Origin: Nitrincola alkalisediminis
Lineage (GTDB): Bacteria; Pseudomonadota; Gammaproteobacteria; Pseudomonadales; Balneatricaceae
Assembly: GCF_009821115.1 (NCBI RefSeq)
Contig: NZ_VYTY01000007.1
Coordinates: 124,001-188,000 of the forward strand
DNA length: 64,000 nucleotides
Direction: 5' to 3'
How positions within the stretch are numbered: the first letter of the stretch is position 1; each line of letters opens with the position of its first letter. This document shows positions 48,069-60,647 of this stretch, piece by piece. Below the pieces are notes generated by a model. It saw only the letters and a program-made list of their open reading frames with translations, was not told where the DNA came from and searched no databases. Both the position numbers and the translations under genes were made by a program.

Positions 48069-50687
48069 TTGAGCGCGAAGCATTTGTCCAGGCCAATGTC
48101 ACTTACGGAGCATTTAGCCAGAGTCTTGAAGGAAGCAAGTCTGATTGTCGTTATCGGTTGCTGTGTATTTATGTGCATCGCAATATGGAGCTATAACCCA
48201 CAGGATCCAGGGTGGTCTCATGCAGGTTATCAGCCGAATGTGTCAAATTGGGCTGGCGCAACAGGTGCTTGGATGTCAGACATCCTGTTTTCCTTTGTTG
48301 GCATGGGAGCTTACATTGTCCCCATCTTAATTCTCTGGCCGGCATTTCGTTTTATGTGGCGACGTCACGTAGGGATTGTCGATGCTGTCCCATTTTTTAT
48401 GTTAAGGACTACGGGCGCTATTTTTCTTCTTTTGCCCATCAGTGTGCTTTCATCTATTCATGTGTCGAATCAAGTGTTGGGTTACCCTTTTACCGCCGGT
48501 GGGTTGGTGGGTCTTGCGCTGTCCGACCTTGCGGTGTCGTTGGTGAGCGTGCCGGGTGCAACGGTAGTGGCGTTGACCGTTATGTTTTTTGGCCTGACAT
48601 TGTTTATGGAGACCTCATGGCAGAGGCTGCTTGAATGGATCGGTGCGATTCCCTTTAAAGTGCTCGGTTTTATCGTTGGGTTGGCGCAAATTCGTATCCC
48701 CATGCCAAAATTGAGCGTACCCAAGCCTAGAGTGCAGCCAGCACCTGTAAAAGAGCCTACGGCCAAAACCTTCAAAACGGCAACCGAAAGTATGTCGGCT
48801 CGCAAGCGCGAAGAGCCAGCATTTGATCAAGTGCCCGACGTGGATCTGACGTCTTTTTCCAAAAATGATCTCAAGATTACACTTGAGGAGGAGCCTATTG
48901 CTCCAGTAAATCCACCCGCTTTTGAGCCCGTTAAGCAGGAAGATAATCCTGCTTCAGTCTCGGATGAAAGAGTGGTCATTTCTAACGTGGTGGAAGTGGT
49001 AGAAGCGCCTGAATCAAAGGTCGTGCCCTTTACCGCTCGTCGCATGGTAGAAGACACCCTGACGGCAGCTAAGAAACATTTGAAGATCGTGCCGCTGTCA
49101 GAGACGCATACCCCCATCGCCAATACAGATCTTGACTTGGAAGGGGCGGGTAAAATCTCTCAAGCAACGCGTGAAGCCAGTATTACGCTCCCGTCCGTCG
49201 AAGCGCTTCTGGACCCGCCTGAAATGAAAAGTGAGCAGGGGTACACGGAAGAACAGTTAGAGCACATGTCACGCCTTCTGGAAGAAAAACTTAAGGATTT
49301 CAGTGTTATAGCTGAAGTTGTTGAAGTAAATCCTGGTCCTGTGATTACCCGCTTTGAAATTCAACCTGCACCAGGTGTAAAAGCCAGTAAGATCAGTAAC
49401 CTTGCCCGAGATCTGGCTCGATCCATGGCTGTTTCCAGTGTCCGTGTTGTTGAAGTTATTCCGGGCAAATCCGTTGTAGGGATCGAAATACCCAACGAAA
49501 GCCGCCAGATTGTTCACTTGAGCGAAGTGTTAAGTTCTTCGTTGTTTACGGAAGCGAAATCCAAATTAACCTTAGCCTTAGGTAACGATATTGCAGGTAA
49601 TCCAGTCGTTACGAATTTGGCCAAGATGCCTCACTTATTGGTTGCAGGCACGACCGGATCGGGTAAGTCGGTTGGCGTCAATGCCATGCTGCTCAGTTTG
49701 CTGTTCAAAGCAACGCCTAAAGAGGTGCGCCTGATTCTTGTGGATCCAAAAATGTTGGAGTTGTCGATTTACGAAGGCATTCCGCATTTGTTGACACCCG
49801 TCATTACCGATATGAAAGAAGCCGCTGGCGGATTGCGCTGGTGTGTGGGTGAAATGGAACGTCGGTATAAGCTCATGGCAAAAATGGGTGTTAGAAACCT
49901 TGCAGGTTTTAACGACAAGGTGTTGCAGGCAGAAGAGGAGGGAGTTCCACTAAGAGATCCTTTGTGGAATGCCAGTGATTACGGACTGCCAGCCGATGAG
50001 CCAGCTCCCTGCTTGGAAACCTTGCCGTATATCGTCGTGGTGATTGACGAATTTGCCGACATGATGATGATGGTGGGTAAAAAAGTCGAGGAGTTGATCG
50101 CGCGTATTGCCCAAAAAGCGAGGGCGGCAGGGATTCACTTAATTTTAGCCACGCAGCGTCCATCCGTTGATGTTATCACCGGCTTGATTAAAGCGAACGT
50201 GCCGACACGTATAGCCTTCCAAGTATCGTCCAAAATTGACTCTCGAACCATTCTTGATCAATCAGGCGCCGAGAACCTGCTGGGTCATGGTGATATGCTG
50301 TATCTGCCGGCAGGCACGAGCATTCCGAACCGTGTGCACGGTGCATTTGTCAGCGACGATGAAGTCCACCGTACCGTTGAGGCATGGAAGCGATTGGGGC
50401 CTCCGAACTATCTTGACGAAATTGTGTCAGAGGGCTCGGAAGAGGGCTCGTTTAGCGCCGGTTCAGGTGGAATGTTCGATGATGAGCAAGATGCGCTGTA
50501 TGACGAAGCCGTTGCCTTTGTCACGGAAAGTCGTAAAGCATCCATCTCGGCGGTTCAGCGTCGGTTGAAAATTGGCTATAACCGTGCAGCAAGAATGATT
50601 GAAACCATGGAAGCCGCTGGTGTTGTGACACCGGCGGGATCCAATGGTCAACGTGAAGTGATAGCGCCTCCGCCACCTAGAGATTAA
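48069..50687 (+). CDS. ftsK: DNA translocase FtsK
   Basis: 872-residue septal DNA pump that coordinates chromosome dimer resolution with division. About four membrane helices occupy residues 20-190, then a moderate linker (190-390), shorter than in E. coli. The motor has Walker [11 protein letters not shown] and Walker [14 protein letters not shown]. The C-terminal gamma winged helix ([19 protein letters not shown]) reads KOPS sites. I place the start at TTG 48069 because AAGGA lies 7 bases upstream; an ATG nine codons later has no such site. Confidence 0.96.
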   Translation: MSAKHLSRPMSLTEHLARVLKEASLIVVIGCCVFMCIAIWSYNPQDPGWSHAGYQPNVSNWAGATGAWMSDILFSFVGMGAYIVPILILWPAFRFMWRRHVGIVDAVPFFMLRTTGAIFLLLPISVLSSIHVSNQVLGYPFTAGGLVGLALSDLAVSLVSVPGATVVALTVMFFGLTLFMETSWQRLLEWIGAIPFKVLGFIVGLAQIRIPMPKLSVPKPRVQPAPVKEPTAKTFKTATESMSARKREEPAFDQVPDVDLTSFSKNDLKITLEEEPIAPVNPPAFEPVKQEDNPASVSDERVVISNVVEVVEAPESKVVPFTARRMVEDTLTAAKKHLKIVPLSETHTPIANTDLDLEGAGKISQATREASITLPSVEALLDPPEMKSEQGYTEEQLEHMSRLLEEKLKDFSVIAEVVEVNPGPVITRFEIQPAPGVKASKISNLARDLARSMAVSSVRVVEVIPGKSVVGIEIPNESRQIVHLSEVLSSSLFTEAKSKLTLALGNDIAGNPVVTNLAKMPHLLVAGTTGSGKSVGVNAMLLSLLFKATPKEVRLILVDPKMLELSIYEGIPHLLTPVITDMKEAAGGLRWCVGEMERRYKLMAKMGVRNLAGFNDKVLQAEEEGVPLRDPLWNASDYGLPADEPAPCLETLPYIVVVIDEFADMMMMVGKKVEELIARIAQKARAAGIHLILATQRPSVDVITGLIKANVPTRIAFQVSSKIDSRTILDQSGAENLLGHGDMLYLPAGTSIPNRVHGAFVSDDEVHRTVEAWKRLGPPNYLDEIVSEGSEEGSFSAGSGGMFDDEQDALYDEAVAFVTESRKASISAVQRRLKIGYNRAARMIETMEAAGVVTPAGSNGQREVIAPPPPRD

Positions 50688-50698
50688 AAATTGAGGAT

Positions 50699-51343
50699 AT
50701 GAAGTCTATGTTTAAAGGTTTACGAAGGCTGGCTGTAGGGCTTGTGTTTATGTCGGCGTTGCCTGTTCACGCGAATGCGCTTGATCAGTTGGCGTCTTTA
50801 TTAACGGGTTATGAGCGTTTTAGTGCTCGATTTGAGCAGTTCTCATCAGGTGAGCAAGGCACACGTGGTGAGGTGACGTCTGGATACTTGGCGGTCTCGC
50901 GTCCGGATAAATTTGTTTGGAACACCGAAACACCTTTTCCGCAGGAAATTGTGTCGGATGGCGAGTACATATGGATCTACGATACGGATCTTGAGCAAGC
51001 CACACGCAAATCTGCTGATCAAAATACAGAGAGTGCGCCAGCCCTGATTCTGAATGGCCGTATTCATGAGTTGGATCGGATGTACGAGGTTACGCTTTTG
51101 CAACGGTCGGTCGATATGGAGGTGTTTGAACTTATTCCAAAAATTCCACAAGAGGCGATGTTCTCCAGAATTCGCTTGTTGTTCAAAGATGCGGTTTTGT
51201 CTGAGTTTTTGTTGGACGACACTCTGGGTCAGCGTTCAACCATCATGCTGTCAGAGGTGCAATTGAACCCTGAGTTGGATGAGTCGATTTTTTCGTTTAC
51301 GCCGCCTGATGATATCGACGTTCTCTACGAGAGTGATCGTTAA
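50699..51343 (+). CDS. lolA: Outer-membrane lipoprotein carrier LolA
   Basis: 214-residue periplasmic chaperone that carries lipoproteins from LolCDE to LolB. A signal peptide ([17 protein letters not shown], roughly residues 11-27) leads into [19 protein letters not shown] and [14 protein letters not shown] second ATG at 50708 has better spacing from the GAGG site and is an alternative start. It lies between ftsK and rarA and overlaps rarA by one base. Confidence 0.93.
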   Translation: MKSMFKGLRRLAVGLVFMSALPVHANALDQLASLLTGYERFSARFEQFSSGEQGTRGEVTSGYLAVSRPDKFVWNTETPFPQEIVSDGEYIWIYDTDLEQATRKSADQNTESAPALILNGRIHELDRMYEVTLLQRSVDMEVFELIPKIPQEAMFSRIRLLFKDAVLSEFLLDDTLGQRSTIMLSEVQLNPELDESIFSFTPPDDIDVLYESDR

Positions 51344-52698
51344 TGCACGATCTGTTTGCAGATGAAATGCAAGAACAGGCCTATCAGCCGCTAGCGGCTA
51401 GAATGCGGCCAAACCAGCTCAGTGAGTACGTAGGCCAAGGGCACCTTCTGGGTGAAGGTAAGCCCTTGCGTCGCGCACTGGAGCAGGGGTTTGTACACTC
51501 CATGATTTTGTGGGGACCTCCGGGGGTGGGCAAAACCACCTTGGCGCGATTGGTCGCGACCCATGTTGATGCGCACTTTATCACTCTGTCTGCCGTTTTA
51601 TCGGGCGTTAAGGATATTCGAGCGGCGATTGAAGAAGCGCAGCAGGTTCGAGCCCATAAAGGCCGAAAAACTCTCTTGTTTGTCGATGAGGTGCATCGCT
51701 TTAATAAATCGCAACAGGATGCTTTTTTGCCCTATGTTGAAGATGGTACCGTCGTATTTATCGGTGCTACAACCGAGAATCCATCGTTTGAACTCAACAA
51801 TGCTCTGTTGTCCCGCGCAAGGGTTTATTTGCTGAGGTCTTTAACTGCGGAGGATATCGGTCAGTTACTGGAACGTGCATTAACCTCTGCGCGGGGGCTC
51901 GGCAAAACGACATGGCACTTCGATGAAGGGGTGATGGAGCAGCTTATTCAAGCCGCCGATGGTGACGCACGCCGGGCGCTGAACTTATTGGAAATTGCGT
52001 CTGACCTTGCTACACAGGATCCAAAGACGCATGAAGCGCGGATCGGCTTAGACACGATGGATGAGGTTTTAAAAGCGGGTGGGCGACGCTTCGATAAAGG
52101 AGGTGACCAGTTTTACGATATGATTTCAGCCTTCCATAAATCGGTGCGTGGTTCGTCTGCGGACGGAGCGCTGTATTGGTATTGCCGCATGTTAGACGGT
52201 GGCTGCGACCCGCTTTATATAGCTCGACGTTTAGTTGCCATAGCCTCAGAAGACATCGGTAATGCAGACCCAAGAGCCATGCAGGTTTGCATTGCCGCGT
52301 GGGATGCGTTCGAACGGGTTGGGCCTGCTGAAGGTGAGAGAGCCATTGCCCAAGCGGCGGTCTATTGCGCATGTGCCCCCAAAAGCAATGCCCTCTACCG
52401 TGCGTTTAACCAATGCTTGGCGGATGTAAAAACGGATCCAAGCTATGAAGTGCCCAACCATCTGCGCAATGCACCCACAAAACTGATGAAAGAGCAGGGC
52501 TATGGTGCTGAGTATCGCTATGCTCACGATGAGCCAGACGCTTTTGCCGCAGGTGAGGAATACTTACCCGAAGCTATTTATCAGCGTCGCTACTATGAAC
52601 CGGTCTCTCGTGGGCTCGAGATACGCATCGGTGAAAAACTCGAACACCTGCAACGCTTAAATGCACAAAGCGCAAAGAAGCGTTATTCAACCTCTTAA
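51343..52698 (+). CDS. rarA: Replication-associated recombination protein RarA (MgsA)
   Basis: 451-residue AAA+ clamp-loader-like ATPase acting at stalled forks. Walker [13 protein letters not shown], Walker [17 protein letters not shown] and sensor [12 protein letters not shown] are in place; the C-terminal tetramerisation region has [19 protein letters not shown]. The TAATG overlap couples it to lolA. Confidence 0.96.
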   Translation: MHDLFADEMQEQAYQPLAARMRPNQLSEYVGQGHLLGEGKPLRRALEQGFVHSMILWGPPGVGKTTLARLVATHVDAHFITLSAVLSGVKDIRAAIEEAQQVRAHKGRKTLLFVDEVHRFNKSQQDAFLPYVEDGTVVFIGATTENPSFELNNALLSRARVYLLRSLTAEDIGQLLERALTSARGLGKTTWHFDEGVMEQLIQAADGDARRALNLLEIASDLATQDPKTHEARIGLDTMDEVLKAGGRRFDKGGDQFYDMISAFHKSVRGSSADGALYWYCRMLDGGCDPLYIARRLVAIASEDIGNADPRAMQVCIAAWDAFERVGPAEGERAIAQAAVYCACAPKSNALYRAFNQCLADVKTDPSYEVPNHLRNAPTKLMKEQGYGAEYRYAHDEPDAFAAGEEYLPEAIYQRRYYEPVSRGLEIRIGEKLEHLQRLNAQSAKKRYSTS

Positions 52699-52891
52699 AA
52701 AACTGATTTGCAGCAATATTTGTGTCGGAATATGGTAACATTTCCTGAGTGGCCATGTTCTCATGCGTCTGATTTTTATATGATGCTCCTCATTCATTGA
52801 TGCGGTTCATCGCGTACAGTTCTTAGTTACTAACCCTCTGACCTTTCCGGTCGATGATGACTGGATATATTGAGCCCAGGAAGAGTCTTGA

Positions 52892-54166
<1,275 letters not shown>

Positions 54167-54204
54167 TACTCAAATTTTTGAGTGGAAGGCGTAAGGAGTT
54201 GGCG

Positions 54205-55422
54205 ATGAAAAAAAGTCAATATGACATTATTATCGTGGGCGGCGGCATGGTGGGCTCAGCCATTGCATGTGCATTGGGCGGGTCGCGCTACTCGGTCGCT
54301 GTTCTGGAAAACCAGTACCCTGCGCCTTTTAGTTTCGAGCAGCCTCACGATTTACGTGTGTCGGCCATTAGCGTGGCATCGGAAACCCTCTTGCGAAACA
54401 TAGGTGCGTGGGAAGGTATTGCCTCAAGACGCCTGTGCCCGTATCAGCGCATGAAAGTCTGGGAGTCCGATGCGGACAAAGCCGCAACTGAGTTTAACTC
54501 AGCCGATATTAATGAGCCCTACCTAGGGAACATTGTCGAAAATCGTATCGTTCAGTTAGCCTTACTTGAGCGACTGTCTGAGTTTGATAACATTGATTTG
54601 TTATGCCCCGTTAAAACGCAATCCATCGACTACTCGCCTGGGTCGAGTATTGTTACCTTGGACGACGGACAAGAGCTGATAGGACGACTTTTAATTGGTG
54701 CAGACGGCGGTCACTCCAATGTTCGTCAGGCGGTGGGAATCGGTGTTACAAAATGGGATTATGCTCAGCATGCGCTCATTGCGTCTGTAACAACGGCCTA
54801 TCCCCAGCAGGACATCACTTGGCAGCAGTTTACTCCGACGGGCCCCTTGGCGTTTTTGCCCTTATCTGGCGCCCATGCATCGTTGGTGTGGTATAACACA
54901 CCCAATGACGTTAAGCGGTTGCTAGCATTGGATGATGATGCTTTTAGTCGAGCCCTTCACGATCAATTTCCAAGCTGCCTAGGCAAGATAGATGCAATCT
55001 TGGAAAGAGGTTTTTTCCCTTTGCGTCGTCAGCATGCGCATCGCTACGTTGATGACGGTGTGGCTTTGGTCGGCGATGCTGCACACATGATACATCCTTT
55101 GGCCGGGCAAGGCGTTAACATTGGCTTTTTAGATGCAGCGGCGTTGTCGGCTTGCTTATTGGATGCTCAGGATCATTCCGACTTTTACAGCATGGCTTGG
55201 CTGGCTCGTTATGAGAAAGAGCGTCGTCATCCCAACTTGCTAATGATGCAGTCTATGGATTTTTTCTATAGAGCATTCAGCAATCGTGTTTTGCCAATTA
55301 AACTTTTGCGCAATATAGGATTAGGGGTTGCAGGACGGCTTCCTTTTGCGAAGGAGCATGTCATGCGTTTGGCGATGGGGATAGAAGGGCGCTTGCCTGA
55401 GCTTTCGCGAAGAGTTGGTTAA
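54205..55422 (+). CDS. ubiF: Ubiquinone-pathway FAD hydroxylase, UbiF-like
   Basis: 405-residue flavin monooxygenase of ubiquinone synthesis, adding the C6 hydroxyl to the benzoquinol ring if it is UbiF. The dinucleotide motif IIVGGGMVGSAIA is at residues 8-20. RVSAISVAS, TWQQFTPTGPLAFLPL and VGDAAHMIHPLAGQGVN match E. coli UbiF closely. The ATG at 54205 has AAGGAG 6 bases upstream. UbiH is the alternative, but the QQFTP and ASLVWY segments favour UbiF. Confidence 0.88.
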   Translation: MKKSQYDIIIVGGGMVGSAIACALGGSRYSVAVLENQYPAPFSFEQPHDLRVSAISVASETLLRNIGAWEGIASRRLCPYQRMKVWESDADKAATEFNSADINEPYLGNIVENRIVQLALLERLSEFDNIDLLCPVKTQSIDYSPGSSIVTLDDGQELIGRLLIGADGGHSNVRQAVGIGVTKWDYAQHALIASVTTAYPQQDITWQQFTPTGPLAFLPLSGAHASLVWYNTPNDVKRLLALDDDAFSRALHDQFPSCLGKIDAILERGFFPLRRQHAHRYVDDGVALVGDAAHMIHPLAGQGVNIGFLDAAALSACLLDAQDHSDFYSMAWLARYEKERRHPNLLMMQSMDFFYRAFSNRVLPIKLLRNIGLGVAGRLPFAKEHVMRLAMGIEGRLPELSRRVG

Positions 55423-55427
55423 AAAAA

Positions 55428-55455
55428 GGCCATGATTTTCATCATGGCCAAAAAA
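55428..55455. terminator. Bidirectional intrinsic terminator
   Basis: GGCCATGAT-TTTC-ATCATGGCC stem with A run on the left and A run on the right, which reads as a T run for each convergent gene (ubiF and the phasin). Confidence 0.88.
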
Positions 55456-55480
55456 GAGGTTGCAATAAGGTCGCGTTACA

Positions 55481-56077
55481 TTAACTCGTTGGTGTTGCTT
55501 TTGCTGGTGCAGAGACTCTGCGAGCTGGCGTTGTTTTCGCTGGCGCTGCTTTTTCTGCGGTCTCTTCAACGGCGTCTTTGACTTCTTCAACAACGTCTTC
55601 AACTTTCTTCGCAGTTGGAATTAAGCTGCTAATGTCGAACTTGCTGAAATCCATGCTTTTCAGATCAGGCATTAGAAAAGGAACATCGCCCAAATCTGCA
55701 AAGGATTTTTCAACAATTTCTGTAATTTTGTCTTTTGCTTCAGTCAACGCTGCTAATTCTTTTTCAGCAACATGCGTGAATTTAGCATCAAGTGTTTTGA
55801 AGTATTCAACCTGAAGATGCAGTGCTTCTTGTGGGTCTTTGGCTTCAACGAGCGCTTTAAACTGAGCAAGGCTGGTATTCACAAAGTCGGATACATAGTC
55901 TGATTGAATGGCAATCAGTTTTTCTGCCGTGCTTTTGTTGACTTCAGCCATTTCTAATGCGGGCTTGAGTTTTTCCTTAACAGGCTCTAACTGCTCTTCA
56001 ACATTTTTCAGTAGGCTTTCTGACAATTCAGTCATCGGTTTGAATGCGTCTTGAAGGTCTTTAAGTGGATCAGTCAT
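55481..56077 (-). CDS. Phasin-family protein with basic Ala/Pro tail
   Basis: 198-residue helical protein of the phasin family, expected to coat polyhydroxyalkanoate granules. The core contains EMAEVNKSTAEKLIAIQSDY and ALVEAKDPQEALHLQVEYFK. The C-terminal 40 residues are rich in Ala, Pro, Lys and Thr, like the tails of PhaF/AlgP that contact DNA. GAGGGA upstream fixes the start at 56077. It lies downstream of a shorter paralogue on the same strand. Confidence 0.86.
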   Translation of the reverse strand: MTDPLKDLQDAFKPMTELSESLLKNVEEQLEPVKEKLKPALEMAEVNKSTAEKLIAIQSDYVSDFVNTSLAQFKALVEAKDPQEALHLQVEYFKTLDAKFTHVAEKELAALTEAKDKITEIVEKSFADLGDVPFLMPDLKSMDFSKFDISSLIPTAKKVEDVVEEVKDAVEETAEKAAPAKTTPARRVSAPAKATPTS

Positions 56078-56181
56078 GAGATATCCCTCGTTAAATTCTA
56101 TATTGTGCGTTGCAACATTAAGGCTATGAAACCTCAAATGGGAAAGGGTGTCAAGCACAAAATTATTGCACCGCACAAAAA

Positions 56182-56544
56182 CTATTTCTTGGTAAAGTTC
56201 TTTACCATCTTTTCCATTTCAGCGAAATACGACTTGTCAGCCGCTTCTTTCAAGTTTTTTTCCATCAAAACAGTTAATTGAGCTTTGGCTTCACTTAACG
56301 CAGAGACTTCTTGCTGCGCAACATCGGCAATTTTGGCCTCAATTTCTTTGAGGTACTTGAGCTGCGCTTCCATTGCTTCTTTAGGATCTTTGATGTCCGT
56401 CAGCGCTTTCATTTGCGCCATGCTTGAGCTGACAAACTCATTCACGTATTTTGACTGCAATGCGATAAGCTTTTCCGCTGTTTTTTTGTTAATTTCAGCC
56501 ATTTCCATCACTGGTTGCATAGAGTTTTTGAGTTCTTCATACAT
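56182..56544 (-). CDS. Phasin-family protein, short
   Basis: 120-residue paralogue of the neighbour: EMAEINKKTAEKLIALQSKY and ALTDIKDPKEAMEAQLKYLK match the same blocks. It has no basic tail. The start MYEELKNSMQ at 56544 has AAGGGG about 10 bases upstream; an ATG ten codons earlier is possible. The pair probably arose by tandem duplication and stands beside no other PHA gene. Confidence 0.86.
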   Translation of the reverse strand: MYEELKNSMQPVMEMAEINKKTAEKLIALQSKYVNEFVSSSMAQMKALTDIKDPKEAMEAQLKYLKEIEAKIADVAQQEVSALSEAKAQLTVLMEKNLKEAADKSYFAEMEKMVKNFTKK

Positions 56545-56850
56545 AGTCAACACCCCTTGTTGGTTGGTCATGCTGCGTTGCAGCAAAATTGAAAGAACGA
56601 GTATACGTTTTTTACGTGCCTATTGCATATGAATCCACAAGCAAGATTAGGTTCACTTCTAACACATAATTGTGAAAAAATCCTGATAACCACTGAAATT
56701 CATGATCTGAATCTATACAATCAACATTATATAAATTGAAAGGTCATACGAAGCGCCTGCTTGATTCACTTTTGCAGGGTTCACCCTTTCGACATCTGAT
56801 CCCTATTTCATTTTGATACTCTAAGTATTAAGGCAGGAATTTCTTCATTT

Positions 56851-59760
56851 ATGAACGCACATGCCAGTTTTGATTTTCTTCGCTCTCAGGTTATTCAGTC
56901 GTTAGATATTGAAGTGTTTGAGTACAAACACCGTAAAACAGGGGCTTTGCACTACCATATTGCGGCGAATCGTGATGAAAACGTTTTTTTGGTCGCGTTC
57001 AGAACCGTTCCCGAAGATTCAAGAGGGGTAGCGCACATACTGGAGCACACCGCTTTATGTGGCAGTGAACGTTTTCCTGTTCGTGATCCTTTCTTCATGA
57101 TGACGCGCCGTTCACTTAATACCTTTATGAACGCCTTTACCAGCAGCGATTGGACGGCCTATCCGTTTGCAAGCCAGAATCGCAAAGACTTTTTTAACCT
57201 GCTTGATGTCTATCTGGATGCGACCTTCTTTTCACGTTTAGACCCTTTGGATTTTGCGCAAGAAGGGCACCGAGTTGAGTTCGAGAAAGCCGATGATCCA
57301 AGCACGCCGTTGGTCTACAAAGGCGTTGTATTTAATGAAATGAAGGGAGCCATGAGCTCGCCGTCATCTGTTTTGTGGCAGACTCTGACGCGTTACCTGT
57401 TCCCTGAGACGACCTACCACCATAACTCAGGGGGGGAGCCTGCGTGTATCCCTGATCTGACTTACGAGCAACTGCTCGATTTTTATAAAAGCCATTACCA
57501 CCCGACCAATGCTGTCTTCATGACGTTCGGTGATATTCCTGTCGAGGTTTTGCAGGAAAAAATGCACGAACAGGCGCTGAATCGTTTTGAAGCCAGCCCA
57601 ATCACCCTAAGTGTCCCTGATGAAAAACGCTATTTTTCACCTGTCAGGGTTGAAGAGGCATATGCCTGCGATGAGGCCGATTTATCAGAGCATACACATC
57701 ATGTTTTGGGATGGCTGCTGCCTAAATCCATTGATACAGAGGCGTTGATGGAAGCTCACCTCTTGTCACGAGTTCTGCTCGATAACTCAAGCTCACCATT
57801 ACGGGCAGCTCTAGAGTCGAGTGGATTGGGGTCGGGTCCTTCGCCACTCTGTGGCCTTGAAGACTCCAATCGTGAAATGAGCTTCATGTGCGGTATAGAG
57901 GGCAGCGAGGTTGATAAAGCATCAGAGTTTGAAACTCTGGTTTTGGATACTCTGCAAGGTGTTGTCGACGAAGGTGTCGACTTGCGTATGGTCGAGGCGC
58001 AATTGCACCAGCTTGAGTTAAGTCAGCGTGAAATTACCGGTGATGGTTACCCCTTCGGCTTGCAGTTAATTTTAGCAGGTTTGTCATCCGCGATTCATCG
58101 TGGCGATCCGCTTGCGGCGATTAATATTGATCCGATCCTGGAAATGCTAAGGAATAAAATCCAAGATCCCCAGTATATCCCTTCGCTGATCAAGCGCTGG
58201 TTGTTGGATAATCCCCATCGCGTGCGCGTCACCTTGCGTCCAGATGATCAAATCAGCCGCTTAAAGGATGCTGCCGAGAAAGAAGCACTTGCACTCAAAA
58301 AATCGCAACTAACGCCCGATGAAATTCAAGCGGTCATTGATCAAGCGCATGCCTTAGAGGCACGCCAACAGCAGGTGGACGATGATTCGGTTTTGCCCTG
58401 TGTAACGCTTGATGATGTCCCGCTGGATTTGAAATTGCCGGAGTCGCAAGCATTGCCTTTATCCCAGCTGGATGCCACTTGGTACAGTGCGGGGACCAAT
58501 GGCTTGATTTATCAGCAAGCGATTATCGATTTACCCTTGCTTACGGATGATGAACTGGCATTGCTACCCTTATACTCACACTGTTTGACCGAACTGGGTC
58601 GTGGTGAGCTCGACTATCGTGCAAATCAAGCCTTGCAAAGTGAAGTGGCAGGGAGCTTTTCGGCACACGTTAGTATTCGTGGTTTGCCAGACAACGAGCA
58701 AGACGTGAAGGCCTTTTTGGTAATGTCTGGTAAAGCTTTACAAGTCAAGCAGCAAGAACTGTTAAGCTTAATGCAAGACACGCTCGCCAATGCACGTTTT
58801 GATGAATTGCCCAGGATTCGTGAAATCGTCGCACAGCAGCGCACGCGTCGCGAACAGTCCATTACTGGAAGAGGTCACAGTTACGCGATGATGGCAGCTT
58901 GCGCCGGAATGAGCCCTGCTGCGCGCTTGGCACATTTGAACAGCGGTCTTGCCAGCATCCAATCTGTTAAAGCCTTGGATAAGCGTCTAGACGATGACAC
59001 TGAGTTGGCCGCTCTAGGAACGGCTCTGCAACAGCTGCATGCTAAAATAGCTCTGGCTCCAAGACGTTTCCTATTGGTGGCGGAAGACGATCATTTGGCA
59101 GCGGTTCAAAACAGTCTGCAAGCCATATGGGCAGATGTGCCCAGCACAAATGACTTTACCCCCTTCGGATTGCCAGCAACGCGCTCGTCGGTTAAGCAGT
59201 TGTGGCTCACCAGTACCCAGGTTAACTTCTGTGCCATGGCGTTTCCAACGGTGACGGGACAGCATCCCGATGCCGCTGCACTAAGCGTCTTAGGTGATTT
59301 TTTACGCAATGGCTATTTACACAGAGCCATTCGCGAAAAAGGCGGCGCCTACGGTGCCGGTGCCGGGCAAGACAATGGTGATGCGGTCTTCCGTTTCTTT
59401 TCATACCGTGACCCGCGCATTGAGGGAACACTGGATGACTTTATGAAAGCGCGAGACTGGCTGCTCAAAGAAGAGCATGACCCTAAAAAACTAGAAGAGG
59501 CAATTTTGGGTGTGATTAGCTCAATCGACAAACCGGGTTCACCCGCGGGCGAGGCGAAGCAAGCCTATCACGCCAGTTTGTTTGGGCGTACACCTGAGCT
59601 TCGTCGAGAATTCCGTAAGCGCATACTTGAGGTAACGCTTGAGGATCTTAAGCGCGTTGCAGGTGAATGGCTGAATCTTGATCATGCCAGTATCGCCGTT
59701 GTTACCAACCTCAAAAATTCAGAATCACTTTCTGAGAGCTTTGAGCGCATCGAAATTTAG
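56851..59760 (+). CDS. M16 metallopeptidase, PreP/Cym1-like
   Basis: 969-residue zinc peptidase of the inverzincin class: the HxxEH site reads HILEHTALCGS (about residues 62-72), with the distal Glu in VVFNEMKGAMSS. A second, inactive half continues to the C-terminus (GGAYGAGAGQDNG). Eukaryotic relatives destroy targeting peptides in organelles; bacterial members degrade short unfolded peptides. No signal peptide, so probably cytosolic. It stands alone after a 218-base gap shared with the divergent phasin promoter. Confidence 0.9.
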   Translation: MNAHASFDFLRSQVIQSLDIEVFEYKHRKTGALHYHIAANRDENVFLVAFRTVPEDSRGVAHILEHTALCGSERFPVRDPFFMMTRRSLNTFMNAFTSSDWTAYPFASQNRKDFFNLLDVYLDATFFSRLDPLDFAQEGHRVEFEKADDPSTPLVYKGVVFNEMKGAMSSPSSVLWQTLTRYLFPETTYHHNSGGEPACIPDLTYEQLLDFYKSHYHPTNAVFMTFGDIPVEVLQEKMHEQALNRFEASPITLSVPDEKRYFSPVRVEEAYACDEADLSEHTHHVLGWLLPKSIDTEALMEAHLLSRVLLDNSSSPLRAALESSGLGSGPSPLCGLEDSNREMSFMCGIEGSEVDKASEFETLVLDTLQGVVDEGVDLRMVEAQLHQLELSQREITGDGYPFGLQLILAGLSSAIHRGDPLAAINIDPILEMLRNKIQDPQYIPSLIKRWLLDNPHRVRVTLRPDDQISRLKDAAEKEALALKKSQLTPDEIQAVIDQAHALEARQQQVDDDSVLPCVTLDDVPLDLKLPESQALPLSQLDATWYSAGTNGLIYQQAIIDLPLLTDDELALLPLYSHCLTELGRGELDYRANQALQSEVAGSFSAHVSIRGLPDNEQDVKAFLVMSGKALQVKQQELLSLMQDTLANARFDELPRIREIVAQQRTRREQSITGRGHSYAMMAACAGMSPAARLAHLNSGLASIQSVKALDKRLDDDTELAALGTALQQLHAKIALAPRRFLLVAEDDHLAAVQNSLQAIWADVPSTNDFTPFGLPATRSSVKQLWLTSTQVNFCAMAFPTVTGQHPDAAALSVLGDFLRNGYLHRAIREKGGAYGAGAGQDNGDAVFRFFSYRDPRIEGTLDDFMKARDWLLKEEHDPKKLEEAILGVISSIDKPGSPAGEAKQAYHASLFGRTPELRREFRKRILEVTLEDLKRVAGEWLNLDHASIAVVTNLKNSESLSESFERIEI

Positions 59761-59775
59761 CATTGGAAGTGTGAA

Positions 59776-60627
59776 TTGAGTCCTCTTGCCATGGGTGCAG
59801 CATTAATTGTTGCATCCGAAATTTTTCTGGTCACCAGTGGTATTTTCGTTCGTCAGCTGGGCGACGGTTTGCCGCTGGAAGTCGTTGTCTTAATGCGCAA
59901 CTTGCTGGGCTTGATCTGGCTAATGCCCTGGATTTTGCGAAGAGGGCGAAAAGAACTGCCAACCTCGCGTTTGCATTTGCATTTTATGCGCTCACTGATT
60001 GGGGTGAGCGCGATGACATGCCTGTTTTACGCTTGGACGCATTTGCCCTTAGCACAGGCCGCTATGCTGAAGCAAATGGCACCCTTTTTTGTGCCGATTA
60101 TTGCGTTGTGGTGGCTTAAAGAGTCAATTGATCCAGCCCTAAAATGGGCGATTATCGTCGGATTTGCAGGGGTTGGATTTATCCTTCAGCCTGATGAAGG
60201 GGTGATTAACCATGCTGTGTTGGTGGGGCTGCTTGCGGCGGTACTTGGTGCGATGGCCAAGGTATCGGTTAGAACCATGCGCAGCAGCGAATCGCCACAG
60301 AAAATTGTGTTTTACTTTGCTTTTTTCGGAAGCCTGTTAGCGGCAGTACCAGCTGCATTGAACTGGGTCACGCCAACACCGGTTCAGTGGATGTGGTTGG
60401 TGGGTTTGGCGGCAAGCTCTACGATTGCACAACTCTTGCTGAGCAGAGCCTATGGCATGGCTCCGGCCGGACAATTAGGCCCTTTTACCTATTCATCTGT
60501 GATTTTTGCAGCATTGATGGGTTGGTTATTATGGGGAGAGCAACTCAATATCTACACCTTTGCGGGCATTACTCTGGTGTGTATAGCTGGGTTTATGACC
60601 TTGCGGAAAGGGCGTCCCGCCTCATAA
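59776..60627 (+). CDS. EamA/DMT-family exporter
   Basis: 283-residue membrane protein with ten predicted helices and two EamA repeats, of the RhaT/RarD drug-metabolite group. Features are FVPIIALWWLKESIDP at the end of the first repeat and LGPFTYSSVIFAALMGWLLWGE in the second. The TTG at 59776 is used because GGAAG lies upstream; ATG 59791 is an alternative. Substrate unknown. Confidence 0.86.
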   Translation: MSPLAMGAALIVASEIFLVTSGIFVRQLGDGLPLEVVVLMRNLLGLIWLMPWILRRGRKELPTSRLHLHFMRSLIGVSAMTCLFYAWTHLPLAQAAMLKQMAPFFVPIIALWWLKESIDPALKWAIIVGFAGVGFILQPDEGVINHAVLVGLLAAVLGAMAKVSVRTMRSSESPQKIVFYFAFFGSLLAAVPAALNWVTPTPVQWMWLVGLAASSTIAQLLLSRAYGMAPAGQLGPFTYSSVIFAALMGWLLWGEQLNIYTFAGITLVCIAGFMTLRKGRPAS

Positions 60628-60638
60628 GAGGGGACGCC
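60611..60638. terminator. Hairpin between convergent genes
   Basis: GGCGTCCC and GGGACGCC arms with a 12-base loop spanning the stop of the exporter gene; no clear T run. Confidence 0.45.
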
Positions 60639-60647
60639 GTTATGTTA

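Noticed and set aside
47945-48178. Minus-strand gene before ftsK
   Set aside because: Overlaps the ftsK start and promoter, with no ribosome site or known motif.
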